Source: Clostridiales bacterium DTU023 (lineage in GTDB: Bacteria > Bacillota > Clostridia > Saccharofermentanales > DTU023). Taken from it: a stretch of 23,922 bases of DNA. The stretch spans positions 1 through 23,922 of the forward strand of contig LFTF01000051.1 of assembly GCA_001512945.1 (NCBI GenBank). Direction: 5' to 3'. This document shows positions 15,550-23,816 of the stretch, one piece after another. The notes beneath the pieces are model-generated. The model ran no database searches, was not told the DNA's origin, and saw nothing but the letters and a program-made list of their open reading frames with translations. A program made the position numbers and the translations under genes. Each line of letters opens with the position of its first letter. Positions within the stretch are counted from its first letter, which is position 1.

Positions 15550-16383
15550 TCACGGCTCACGTATGCCCCGAAGGAGTGCGATCTCTTCCGCATAACCTTC
15601 AATTTCGTTGGGCGTTTCCAAATTAAATGGCACAGCTGTCAGCCTGGGGTGGCAGATAATGCGGACAATGGCATCCAATCCAAGGGTTCCCTGACCGATT
15701 TTTTCATGCCGATCTTTGTTACTGCCTTGCTCGTTCTTGCTGTCGTTGAGGTGAAACGCTTTGAGGCGATCAAGCCCGACGATGCGATCAAACTCCTCCA
15801 CTATACCGTCAAAATTGTTAACAACATCGTAGCCTGCGTCGTTTATATGACAACTGTCCATACAGACGCCCATCTTTTCCTTAAGCGTGACGCCGTCAAT
15901 AATTCGCGCCAACTCTTCAAAGGTTCTCCCTATCTCACTTCCCTTGCCGGCCATGGTCTCCAGGAGTACGGGAGTTCGAATCTCATCCGTCAATACCTCG
16001 TTGAGCGCATCGATGATCATAGAGATGCCTTCATCGACACCTTGACCGACATGACTGCCCGGATGAAAGTTATAGACAACACGATCTACATGCTGGAGCC
16101 GCTCGAGATCATCGCGCATCATGTTTCGGGCGAACTCACGAATATGCGCCTTATCCGAGCACAGGTTCATCGTATAAGGAGCATGGGCAACAATTGTTCC
16201 AATCTCATGTTCAGCTGCAAATTTGTTGAACGCAGCAATATCCTCGAGGTCAAGAGCCCGGGCCGTTCCGCCGCGGGGATTCCTCGTAAAATACTGAAAC
16301 GTATTGGCGTTGATAGATACCGCTGTCTCGCCCATGGCTAAATAACCTGCGCTCGATGACAGATGACAACCTAAATAAAACAT
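15550..16383 (-). CDS. nfo: Endonuclease IV (AP endonuclease)
   Basis: A 277-residue endonuclease IV that cuts DNA 5' of abasic sites in base excision repair. All nine metal ligands of the three-zinc site line up: His67, His107, Glu142, Asp176, His179, His211, Asp224, His226 and Glu256, in the motifs YNFHPGSH, LLETMAGKG, MDSCHINDAGYD, HLNDSKNE, NKDRHEKIG and LETPNE. The length equals the family norm. The start MFYLGCHLSSS is typical; AAGGAG is 12 bases upstream, a somewhat long spacing. It follows DivIC in the same direction after 186 bases with no feature I can name. Confidence 0.97.
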   Translation of the reverse strand: MFYLGCHLSSSAGYLAMGETAVSINANTFQYFTRNPRGGTARALDLEDIAAFNKFAAEHEIGTIVAHAPYTMNLCSDKAHIREFARNMMRDDLERLQHVDRVVYNFHPGSHVGQGVDEGISMIIDALNEVLTDEIRTPVLLETMAGKGSEIGRTFEELARIIDGVTLKEKMGVCMDSCHINDAGYDVVNNFDGIVEEFDRIVGLDRLKAFHLNDSKNEQGSNKDRHEKIGQGTLGLDAIVRIICHPRLTAVPFNLETPNEIEGYAEEIALLRGIREP

Positions 16384-16569
16384 AATTTGCTCGCGCTCCT
16401 TTTTCCCGATTTTGCTTTCAATACGATGACGCCTGCCGCGGTTAAGTCAAGTATCAACACTTCCCAATAATTGTCTCATATCCTCAATGGATAAAAAATA
16501 GTCACCCTTTCAGATGACCACAATGAACAGATTCGTCTATTCAGCCGATATCTACAATTGAGAACCCAA

Positions 16570-16890
16570 TTAGTCTGTGATGATCAGAACTTCACCGGGT
16601 TGTGCCATGCCGAGGTAATCTCGGGCAATCCGCTCGATGTATTCATCCGAGTCGGCAACCTCAATTAACCCATTGAGTGATTCATATTGCTGATACAGTA
16701 AATCGCGCTCACGCTCCAGCTTCCTCCGCTCAGCAGTCAAACGCGCAAATTCATCTTGTTGACCGAGAAAAGACGACACACACATGGCCAGAATAATAAC
16801 CGCCAAAACGCCGACAAAGAAGCGCAAAAAGAACATGCGCGACGAGTGTCTGCGTTCACTCTTTCGATTTTCAGCATAACTCTGACGCAT
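16570..16890 (-). CDS. divIC: Septum formation initiator, DivIC/FtsB-like
   Basis: A 106-residue bitopic membrane protein of the DivIC/FtsB family, which joins DivIB(FtsQ) and FtsL at the division septum. A basic cytoplasmic N-terminus is followed by a transmembrane helix (FFLRFFVGVLAVIILAMCV), a coiled coil rich in Glu/Arg/Leu (about 45-75), and the family C-terminal ARDYLGMAQPGEVLI. I chose ATG 16890 because AGGTGA sits just upstream; ATG 16914 has no usable ribosome binding site. The neighbours mazG and rqcP match the Bacillus order mazG-yabO-yabP-yabQ-divIC, but yabP and yabQ are missing. Confidence 0.88.
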   Translation of the reverse strand: MRQSYAENRKSERRHSSRMFFLRFFVGVLAVIILAMCVSSFLGQQDEFARLTAERRKLERERDLLYQQYESLNGLIEVADSDEYIERIARDYLGMAQPGEVLIITD

Positions 16891-17023
16891 CGTGTTCACC
16901 TGTCGACCTGACATCCTGTTGATTTAAACCAATCGTACTCGAGTTTGTTCGGTTTTGCAACTCATATAGGTGTGGATCGATGTGACGATTTCATGACAGA
17001 ATACCCACTGATCAAGCATTCGT

Positions 17024-17269
17024 CTAGTCGTCAAGAACCTCGTACAGTGATTCTGCCTCCTCTTTTCTAACGTGCTCTCTGGTTTCAATGACACGCACAC
17101 GGGTTCTTTTCTGCCCGTATCCAATATCAAGAATGTCTCCGACCTTGATGTCGGTCCCCGGCTTTGCGCGTTTGCCGTTCACTTCAACGCGTCCGGCTGA
17201 TGCCATTTCATTGGCAACAGTTCGTCGTTTAACGATGCGAGATACCTTTAAATATTTATCAAGTCTCAT
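17024..17269 (-). CDS. rqcP: RqcP-like S4 RNA-binding protein
   Basis: An 81-residue S4-domain protein of the RqcP/YabO/Hsp15 type. In Bacillus RqcP binds stalled 50S subunits and works with RqcH to add alanine tails in ribosome quality control. The S4 core RLDKYLKVSRIVKRRTVANEMASAGRVEVNGKRAKPGTDIKVGD is complete. Its start overlaps the end of mazG by 11 bases, with AGGAG inside mazG, so the two are co-translated. The location between mazG and divIC matches YabO. Confidence 0.9.
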   Translation of the reverse strand: MRLDKYLKVSRIVKRRTVANEMASAGRVEVNGKRAKPGTDIKVGDILDIGYGQKRTRVRVIETREHVRKEEAESLYEVLDD

Positions 17270-18092
17270 TTTTCAATTCTCCTGTGGAACGTTCGTGAAT
17301 CTTGACAGCATCGTAGAGCACAGTCATTTCATCTAACGTCATATCCTTTAGTGGCCTTCCCTCTTGTTCCGCTGATTGTTCCATCTCTTCAAAGCGGCGG
17401 ACAAATTTTTCGGAACTGGCAATCAGAGCAGATTCAGGGTCAATCTTCAGGAGACGGAGCATATTGACGACCGCAAACAGTACGTCACCTGCCTCCTCCC
17501 TCATGCGACCCATATCATTCTGATCGACCTCCGCGATCAATTCGCCCATCTCTTCGTGGATTTTCTCTTTTGCGCCTTCGTGCGACGGCCAGTCAAAACC
17601 GACATTAGCTGCCTTGGTCTGCAACTTATAGGCCCGAGTCAATGCAGGCATACCGCGAGGCACATCGCGCATCGCCTCGCTCGTGCTTTGGAACCCTTTT
17701 TCCTGATGCTTGTTTTTCTCCCACGTCTCCAAAACCGCGTCAGGCGTGTGCGCGGTATCGCTGCCAAACAAGTGCGTATGACGAGATATCAGTTTGCGAC
17801 AAATACCTGATACGACATCTGTGAAATTAAATGTCCCGGCCTGATCACCCATTTGAGCATGGAATACGACTTGCAACAGCACGTCACCCAATTCCTCGCA
17901 AAGTTTATTGGGATCACCGGATTGAATCGCGTCAACCGCTTCGTAAGCTTCTTCGAGCATATTGCCTTGAAGACTCTCGTGCGTTTGCGCGCGATCCCAG
18001 GGACATCCGCTGTCACTGCGCAAAAAGTACATGATCTCAAGTAATTCATCCATCGTGTAGGATTCTTTTATTGTGAATGTGTTATCGTTCAT
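17259..18092 (-). CDS. mazG: Nucleoside triphosphate pyrophosphohydrolase MazG
   Basis: A MazG protein (277 residues from ATG 18092; 281 if ATG 18104 is used). It hydrolyses canonical or damaged NTPs and dNTPs to monophosphate and pyrophosphate. Two tandem MazG domains are visible: the first near residues 17-110 with GCPWDRAQTHESL and the EExxE...EELGD metal-binding helices, the second near 160-250 with EEMGELIAEV and EEAGDVLFAVVN. Neither ATG has a well-spaced ribosome binding site (AAAGG lies too close to 18104 and too far from 18092), so the start is uncertain. The Bacillus homologue YabN has an extra methylase domain that is absent here. First gene of a mazG-rqcP-divIC unit with its own promoter. 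Confidence 0.93.
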   Translation of the reverse strand: MNDNTFTIKESYTMDELLEIMYFLRSDSGCPWDRAQTHESLQGNMLEEAYEAVDAIQSGDPNKLCEELGDVLLQVVFHAQMGDQAGTFNFTDVVSGICRKLISRHTHLFGSDTAHTPDAVLETWEKNKHQEKGFQSTSEAMRDVPRGMPALTRAYKLQTKAANVGFDWPSHEGAKEKIHEEMGELIAEVDQNDMGRMREEAGDVLFAVVNMLRLLKIDPESALIASSEKFVRRFEEMEQSAEQEGRPLKDMTLDEMTVLYDAVKIHERSTGELKNET

Positions 18093-18138
18093 TTTTGTTG
18101 CCATAGCCTTTCAACAGACAATGCCTCGACCGGTCAAC

Positions 18139-18166
18139 ATGATTGTCTGCCATTCTCCCTTGTCAA
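18139..18166 (-). promoter_or_regulatory. Promoter of the mazG-rqcP-divIC unit
   Basis: A perfect TTGACA -35, 16-base spacer and AATCAT (4/6 to TATAAT), giving a predicted leader of roughly 30-40 bases before mazG. Confidence 0.55.
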
Positions 18167-18184
18167 TTCATCACGCACAGACAT

Positions 18185-18643
18185 CTAGTGGACTGTGCGT
18201 TTGTATCCGAGGGCGTCAATAAATATCTCTCGATCACGATCGAAAACAAGACAGGAGACGACCCTTTCCGGCATCATCCAGCGCACTTCCCTGACCTCCT
18301 CGAGTTGAGGAACCAGTTCGCCACCCAGGTACTCGCCCATAAAGAAAATGACAGTTTTCAAGACACCGCGTCGCGGCGAATACGTCGACTCTCGTTTGAA
18401 ATCAGAAGTGATCGCAATTGTCACACCAGTCTCCTCACGAACCTCGCGGATAGCCGTTTCCTGATCGCTCTCCCCTGATTCCACGTGTCCCTTCGGAAAC
18501 GACCAATGCCCAGGTTTATGCTGTACCACAAGGACACGCTCTACACCGTCAATTTGCTTGAATACGATCGCCCCGCAAGAGCGTTCGCGAGTCACCGCGT
18601 CATCGCGAGAGTGTGCTGTCCTGTTATATGAATGCTTTTTCAA
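18185..18643 (-). CDS. Nudix hydrolase, Ap4A-hydrolase-like
   Basis: A 152-residue Nudix protein. The Nudix box GHVESGESDQETAIREVREETGV matches GX5EX7REUXEEXGU exactly. The preceding KPGHWSFPKG and the following small hydrophobic strands resemble the diadenosine-tetraphosphatase (bis(5'-nucleosyl)-tetraphosphatase) subgroup. There is no ATG in the conserved N-terminus; the best start is TTG at 18643, seven bases after GAGG. It would clear dinucleoside polyphosphates or oxidised nucleotides; the precise substrate cannot be read. It stands upstream of mazG, another nucleotide-sanitising enzyme, but each has its own promoter. Confidence 0.85.
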   Translation of the reverse strand: MKKHSYNRTAHSRDDAVTRERSCGAIVFKQIDGVERVLVVQHKPGHWSFPKGHVESGESDQETAIREVREETGVTIAITSDFKRESTYSPRRGVLKTVIFFMGEYLGGELVPQLEEVREVRWMMPERVVSCLVFDRDREIFIDALGYKRTVH

Positions 18644-18664
18644 CGATCTTCCTCTATTCAACTA

Positions 18665-18694
18665 TTAATACCGATAATACCACGCCTTTATCAA
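18665..18694 (-). promoter_or_regulatory. Possible promoter of the Nudix gene
   Basis: TTGATA (5/6), 18 bases, TATTAA (4/6) on the minus strand; it lies back to back with the lplA promoter candidate. Confidence 0.4.
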
Positions 18695-18700
18695 AGCTTC

Positions 18701-18729
18701 TTTTCATATTGGCTATTTACAGCTAAAAT
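18701..18729 (+). promoter_or_regulatory. Possible promoter of lplA
   Basis: TTTTCA (4/6), exactly 17 bases, TAAAAT (5/6). It predicts a leader of about 90 bases before the GTG start of lipoate-protein ligase. Confidence 0.4.
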
Positions 18730-18826
18730 TAATCGGACTATGATTTTGATAATCGGTAGCTTCCTGATAGCCAACTAGGCGTTCATCGGAATTGTTAAAT
18801 CTGATACAGTACTGAGGTGAAATGAC

Positions 18827-19891
18827 GTGACTGATCGCGATAAACTTCCCATTCTCATTTTGACGACCCACTGTGTTAACCCCTGGGATAACCTCGCGCT
18901 CGAGGAGTACCTGATGGGCCATTGTCGAAGTGACTCCGACGAAGATCCGGAACGGCGCTACAGTGCCATCTTGTTTCTATGGCAGAACGCGCATACCGTG
19001 GTGATCGGCCGCAATCAGAATGCGTGGGCGGAATGCCGGACAGGACTTCTTGAAGAGGAAGGAGGTTTTCTCGCACGCCGGAGTACCGGGGGCGGAGCCG
19101 TTTTTCATGATCTTGGGAACCTCAATTTTTCCATCATTCTGCCACGGTCGCGTTTTGATTTAGGCGAAAGTTTCCGTGTGATTCTTGATGCAGTGCGCAG
19201 CTTGGGAATCAGCGCTGTCCGCTCGGGCCGCAACGATATTCTGATTGATGACAGAAAATTTTCAGGCAACGCCTTCCGTTATTTTAGAGGGGTCGCGCTC
19301 CACCACGGCACGCTGATGGTTGATACGGATGTCGAGCCTCTCTTGCGCTACCTCACCGTCTCGGAGATTAAACTCCGCTCACGCGCCATCCAGTCCGCGC
19401 GCGCGCGCGTGATTAATCTCATTGAAGCCAAGCAAGATCTCACGCTTGCGCAACTATCAGATGCCGTGATTGCCTCATTTATCGAGCGCTATGGTCAGGG
19501 AGTAATCGTCGAACATGTCATGGCAGACGATTTCCCGCGAGATGACAGACTCGCCTCCCTGGAACAACAGTACGCGTCTTGGGAATGGCGGTACGGGCAT
19601 GCAATTGACTTCGACGCAAAAATTGAAACAGGGAGATTCCCATGGGGACAGGCTGAACTGCAATTCAAAGTAGAACAGGGGATCATTACGGACGCTGTCA
19701 TATACAGTGACGCGCTTGACAGCGATTTCATCGCGCAGATCGCCGACGCGCTTCTCAGTTCACGCTTTACGTCTCGCGATATGGCAAACCGTGTCGCCTC
19801 GCTTGACGGCGATTGCGACACGGTCGGAGAAATTTCTCAAAAAACGATCAGGGATGACATGGTCAAGGTAATCCTCGACCAGTCATTCTAG
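18827..19891 (+). CDS. lplA: Lipoate-protein ligase
   Basis: A 354-residue lipoate-protein ligase that activates free lipoate with ATP and attaches it to lipoyl domains (for example glycine-cleavage H protein or 2-oxoacid dehydrogenases). The N-terminal catalytic domain shows ARRSTGGGAVFHDLGNLNFS (residues 83-102), GRNDILIDDRKFSGNAF with the conserved Lys144, and HHGTLM (159-164). The C-terminal accessory domain is present (about 265-354). The start is GTG, with GAGGTGA six bases upstream. Divergent from the Nudix gene; it converges on the HerA-like gene with only 17 bases between stops. No lipoylated partner lies in this window. Confidence 0.93.
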   Translation: MTDRDKLPILILTTHCVNPWDNLALEEYLMGHCRSDSDEDPERRYSAILFLWQNAHTVVIGRNQNAWAECRTGLLEEEGGFLARRSTGGGAVFHDLGNLNFSIILPRSRFDLGESFRVILDAVRSLGISAVRSGRNDILIDDRKFSGNAFRYFRGVALHHGTLMVDTDVEPLLRYLTVSEIKLRSRAIQSARARVINLIEAKQDLTLAQLSDAVIASFIERYGQGVIVEHVMADDFPRDDRLASLEQQYASWEWRYGHAIDFDAKIETGRFPWGQAELQFKVEQGIITDAVIYSDALDSDFIAQIADALLSSRFTSRDMANRVASLDGDCDTVGEISQKTIRDDMVKVILDQSF

Positions 19892-19908
19892 TAAACTGAC
19901 GCGGGCGA

Positions 19909-22323
19909 TCAGCTCTGCGGCAACCACACAAGCGCAAATGCTTTGACAACGACATCGCGTTTTAACGGGCGAACCGTTGTCGTCACAATGTCATCGGCTG
20001 CAGTCTCGTAGCGATCGCTTACAGCTTGTAAATCTTTCTTCATGTCAGCTTCAAGCAGAGTCATCTGCTGTTCAACACGGTCCTGCGATTCTTCCGCGCG
20101 CCCGATGTTTCCGACCGATTTCTGGGTACGAGACGCGCTCTTTGCGGCCGTTGCTGACTTATAAACCGTTGATTGACTGATCAACGATTTCCCCAGAACA
20201 GCTCCCAGTGCCGCGGCTCCAAACGAGATTGCAGTCTGCAGTTTGGAATCCTTTGCCTGACCTTTGACACGGTCTACACGCTCTTCAGCTTTGGCAATTC
20301 TCTCTTCCAGGGCAAGTCGTTTCTTTTCGTATTTGGCCTCGATCTCATCGAGTTCGATATCACGCTTTTCGCGAGCCGCCATTTTGACACGTGAAATAAA
20401 ATCGCGATCGCTCTCATCTAGCTCAGAGATCAGACCAAACTTTACGTGCTGCCGCAATTCCAGAGACGAATCGCGCCAGACCGTATCCACCAAGGCGCGT
20501 TGCCAGGCGGTGAAACTCGTCTTGGTTCTCGCATCGGCGGGAAGTCCTGAGAAATGGGCGTTCGCGGGAGGTTCCGATTCAAGTTCATCCAGGGAGATGT
20601 CGAGTTCAAGTTGATCATTCCAGTCGCACGCGACAACACCTTGTGAGAGGGGCGTCAAACGGGCCACTTTCTCAGTATGTGAGATCCCTTTCTTTTGGTC
20701 CTCATAATAGACTGTCAGAAAACCTGCTAACGCCGGCTTATACAGTTGCCCCGGCATCCCCGGAAGATAGCTTACGGCAACTCCCGACGCAACCTGAGGG
20801 GTCACTGTGGCCTGCTCCGAATGAGAAACGGGCTCTTGCGCAGGTGGTAAAACAGGGACCGGCGTAGCGATTGGTTCAGGTGCAGGTTGAAAAGACCGAG
20901 ACGGAGCGAATGTAGCCTTTTGATTGGCGACCAAACGCTTGATCTGTTCACGCGTCAGAGGGCCCGCAAGATAGGACATGCAGAACCGTGTCTTGAAAAG
21001 AACCGGTTCGCCTCCTCGCACGGATCGCATGACAAATTGTCGTTGCTGCAAGCCGGCAATCAAGGTACCCAGCTCAGATCTGCTGATTCCTTCAATCGAT
21101 TCATCTGCCATGCCCTCAAGAAGCCGCATCCGGTCACGCTCTGTTGTCAGACGCCCGACAAACCATGTGCCGACGTTTGAAAGTCCTTTGTAGTCAATGT
21201 CAGCCGGGTTCTGTGTTGCGAGCATAATCCCCAGCCCGTAAGCGCGAGCTGTCTTCAGCAATGTCAGAAGGGGCTTTTTCGCGGGCGGATTGGCAACTGG
21301 CGGGAAATAGCCAAACACTTCATCCATGTACAATAGCGCACGCAGCGATGAGGTACCCTGCTCGGTGCGCATCCATGCGACTATGCGGTTTAGCAGTAGC
21401 GTGACAAAGAACATCCGCTCAGCATCCGCGAGATGCGACAGGGTAAGGATGGAGATCTTGGGTTTGCCTTCCGGCGTATAGAGAAGTGAAGGAATATCAA
21501 ATGGTTCTCCGTCCATGAATGCCGCAAACGCAGGTGACGCAATCAAATTGTTGAAGCGCAAAGCAAGCGCGAAGCGGTCTTTCTCCGGCAAGTACGTCTC
21601 AATATCCATGACACCGATTGTTTTGATCGGTGGCTTGCTGATCCAATGGATCAGTGTCGAAATCGAGACATCCTGACTATCCTGCCATGCCTTCTGAATC
21701 AGAGTCGATAGGAATACATGTTCTCTACTTGTCACAGGATCAACGTTGGTGATACCGACAAGGTGCAAAAGGCTTGTCGCTGTCGTAGACACAACTTCCT
21801 GAAATAATTCCGGATCGGCCATTGCGGCCGGGGATGGGCTTTTGAACATTCCTTCTAACGAAAGAGGACGTCCAAACTGTCCGCCAGGCGTATAAAGCAC
21901 GAACTCGGCGTTTTGGCGCATCGCGCGAATGCGATCGCCATCCTGCATCGAGTCCGCGAGCCCCTTGCGCCAAATCCCCGCTTTTTTCTCCGCCAATTCA
22001 CTGACGGTCAACCCATCAGCTTCCGCTTCATCTGCGTGAACCCACGGTTCAAAGTCGGACCCTTTCAACTCGGGGAAAGATAGGAGTAAATTTCCCATAT
22101 CGCCTTTGGGGTCAATCACGATGGCAGGAATCCCGTCCATCGCCGCTTCCTCCAGAAGGCAGATGCCGAGACCCGTCTTGCCGCTTCCCGTCATACCGAC
22201 ACACATCGCATGTGTCACAAGATCACGGGAATCAAGCAACATGAAATCCGCGGCCTCTTGCCCATCAATCTTCCGGTTCTCAGTGCCAAGGTAAAAGACA
22301 CCGAGTTTTTCATATTGACTCAT
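19909..22323 (-). CDS. HerA-like ATPase with coiled-coil tail
   Basis: An 804-residue P-loop ATPase of the HerA/FtsK (DUF87, COG0433) type. Walker A is GMTGSGKT (43-50), followed by VIDPKGD (69-75), Walker B ALLYMDE (329-335) and the sensor region ATQNPADIDYKGL (369-381). Residues near 470-530 form a Pro-rich linker. The C-terminal part (about 640-804) is charged coiled coil interrupted by a Gly/Ala-rich hydrophobic stretch FGAAALGAVLGKSLI near 700-716. HerA usually works with the NurA nuclease in end resection; no NurA, Sir2 or secretion genes are adjacent. Its role is therefore unknown. It has its own promoter and a GGGGAG site before ATG 22323. It might be a DNA translocase, or part of an uncharacterised membrane- or DNA-linked machine. 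Confidence 0.8.
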   Translation of the reverse strand: MSQYEKLGVFYLGTENRKIDGQEAADFMLLDSRDLVTHAMCVGMTGSGKTGLGICLLEEAAMDGIPAIVIDPKGDMGNLLLSFPELKGSDFEPWVHADEAEADGLTVSELAEKKAGIWRKGLADSMQDGDRIRAMRQNAEFVLYTPGGQFGRPLSLEGMFKSPSPAAMADPELFQEVVSTTATSLLHLVGITNVDPVTSREHVFLSTLIQKAWQDSQDVSISTLIHWISKPPIKTIGVMDIETYLPEKDRFALALRFNNLIASPAFAAFMDGEPFDIPSLLYTPEGKPKISILTLSHLADAERMFFVTLLLNRIVAWMRTEQGTSSLRALLYMDEVFGYFPPVANPPAKKPLLTLLKTARAYGLGIMLATQNPADIDYKGLSNVGTWFVGRLTTERDRMRLLEGMADESIEGISRSELGTLIAGLQQRQFVMRSVRGGEPVLFKTRFCMSYLAGPLTREQIKRLVANQKATFAPSRSFQPAPEPIATPVPVLPPAQEPVSHSEQATVTPQVASGVAVSYLPGMPGQLYKPALAGFLTVYYEDQKKGISHTEKVARLTPLSQGVVACDWNDQLELDISLDELESEPPANAHFSGLPADARTKTSFTAWQRALVDTVWRDSSLELRQHVKFGLISELDESDRDFISRVKMAAREKRDIELDEIEAKYEKKRLALEERIAKAEERVDRVKGQAKDSKLQTAISFGAAALGAVLGKSLISQSTVYKSATAAKSASRTQKSVGNIGRAEESQDRVEQQMTLLEADMKKDLQAVSDRYETAADDIVTTTVRPLKRDVVVKAFALVWLPQS

Positions 22324-22371
22324 GATAAAATCTCCCCATTTACTGGATTTCCATTGGACGGAATCTTATTA

Positions 22372-22399
22372 ATTCTATTTTACCTGTATCTAACGTCAA
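22372..22399 (-). promoter_or_regulatory. Promoter of the HerA-like gene
   Basis: TTGACG (5/6), 16 bases, TAGAAT (5/6). It overlaps the stop of the threonine synthase gene, so the ATPase is probably transcribed on its own as well as by read-through. Confidence 0.6.
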
Positions 22400-23655
22400 C
22401 GGAACAGATCGGTCTGCTCCAATTCTTCCAGGTTTGGGCGACAACGGATCGCGCTGCCGGCGGCCTTCAAAGCATTCACGACATCCTTCAATCCGCTCCC
22501 TGAGCAAATGCACGTTACTGTTTGGTTGGATTTAATAATTCCGTCGGCCACAGCTTGCTTGACTCCCGCGTACGAGGTCACACCTGCCGGCTCTCCAAAC
22601 ACTCCTTCTTTTTGCCCCATTTCGCGCATCGCGTCGAGAATGGCTTCGTCAGAGACGGCAATCCACGCCCCGTTGGACGCTGACACGGCACGCAACGCTT
22701 TGACGGGATTGCGTGGCACGCCTACTGAAATCGAGTCAGCGATCGTGTTCTCCGGTGTTGGTTTCAGGGGCGCGTTGTCACGCGCGGCATCAACAAACGG
22801 CGAGCATCCCGTCGACTGGACGCCGAGGATCTTCGGGATCTGGTCAATCATGCCGAGCTCATAAAGATCCCTGAACCCCAAGTAAACACCCGCGATCGTG
22901 CAGCCGTCACCGACAGAGACAGCAACCCAGTCAGTGGGTTTGAAGTCGAGCTGTTCGGCAATCTCAAGTGAAACGGTTTTTTTACCTTCTGCCATGACAG
23001 GATTAATCCCCGCATTCCGGTTGTACCAGCCGTACTTTGCGATCGCCTCCTTGGACAGATTAAATGTTTCACGGTAATCACCGATGACCGAGACAACACG
23101 AGCGCCAAAGATGAGCATCTGGGCAAGTTTGCCCTGAGGCGCACGTTCTGGGACAAAAATAACTGTTTTTAATCCGGTACGAGCGGCATTCCCCGCACAT
23201 GAGGATGCGGCATTGCCTGTTGAAGAACATGAGATTGTGTCGTATCCGAGTTCCAGCGCTTTCGCGACGGCGACACCGCTTGCCCGGTCTTTTAATGATG
23301 CCGTGGGATTGAGTCCGTCATCTTTCAGATAAAGCATTTTGAGTCCGAGCTCATCGCCCAGACGAAGCGAGCGGTATAACGGCGTCCAGCCAACACGCAA
23401 AAAAGTTCCGTAGTCCCGGTCCTCAAGCGGCATAAGAGCCTTATAGCGCCACATGCTGTTGTCATGGTCGTCCTTGAGACTGTCGCGGCTGATATTCTTA
23501 CGGATGACGTCGTAATCATAATCAATGTCTAGAATGCCTGTTTCACCGCAGTCAGGACAGGTCAGCATTTCCTGCTCATAAGGATAATGACGATGACAAA
23601 TAGTACATGTATATCCTAAAAGATGAGGGATGTTTGATTTTGTTGTTTTGGGCAT
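22396..23655 (-). CDS. thrC: Threonine synthase (PLP enzyme)
   Basis: A 419-residue PLP-dependent threonine synthase, converting O-phosphohomoserine to threonine, the last step of the pathway. An N-terminal zinc-ribbon (Cys17, Cys20, Cys33, Cys36) precedes the catalytic fold. The PLP lysine is Lys122 in NPTASLKDRAS; the phosphate-binding STGNAASS follows (about 145-152), and the glycine-rich CSGSGLKDV loop lies near the end. Zinc-ribbon versions are common in Firmicutes and Archaea. AAGGAG is eight bases before the ATG. No hom or thrB gene is in the window. A related role such as cysteate or diaminobutyrate metabolism cannot be excluded by motifs alone. Confidence 0.85.
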   Translation of the reverse strand: MPKTTKSNIPHLLGYTCTICHRHYPYEQEMLTCPDCGETGILDIDYDYDVIRKNISRDSLKDDHDNSMWRYKALMPLEDRDYGTFLRVGWTPLYRSLRLGDELGLKMLYLKDDGLNPTASLKDRASGVAVAKALELGYDTISCSSTGNAASSCAGNAARTGLKTVIFVPERAPQGKLAQMLIFGARVVSVIGDYRETFNLSKEAIAKYGWYNRNAGINPVMAEGKKTVSLEIAEQLDFKPTDWVAVSVGDGCTIAGVYLGFRDLYELGMIDQIPKILGVQSTGCSPFVDAARDNAPLKPTPENTIADSISVGVPRNPVKALRAVSASNGAWIAVSDEAILDAMREMGQKEGVFGEPAGVTSYAGVKQAVADGIIKSNQTVTCICSGSGLKDVVNALKAAGSAIRCRPNLEELEQTDLFR

Positions 23656-23754
23656 TTTGATTACTCCTTGATGTGGTTAAGCGATCCGCTTATAGTGCCC
23701 AGTTTAACATAAGGAAATCGACAGTCAGCATTCTCCACGAGAGAGGTCCATCTT

Positions 23755-23782
23755 TTGCACCCGATTAAATATATGTTATGAT
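23755..23782 (+). promoter_or_regulatory. Possible promoter of the terminal lipoprotein
   Basis: TTGCAC (3/6), 16 bases, TATGAT (5/6), leading to a GGAGG ribosome binding site and ATG at 23817. Divergent from thrC. Confidence 0.4.
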
Positions 23783-23816
23783 TACCATTACAATAACCCT
23801 AATTGGAGGAAAAGTT

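Noticed and set aside
15649..16341. 230-codon plus-strand ORF
   Set aside because: It lies wholly antisense inside endonuclease IV, whose motifs are complete; a shadow of that gene.
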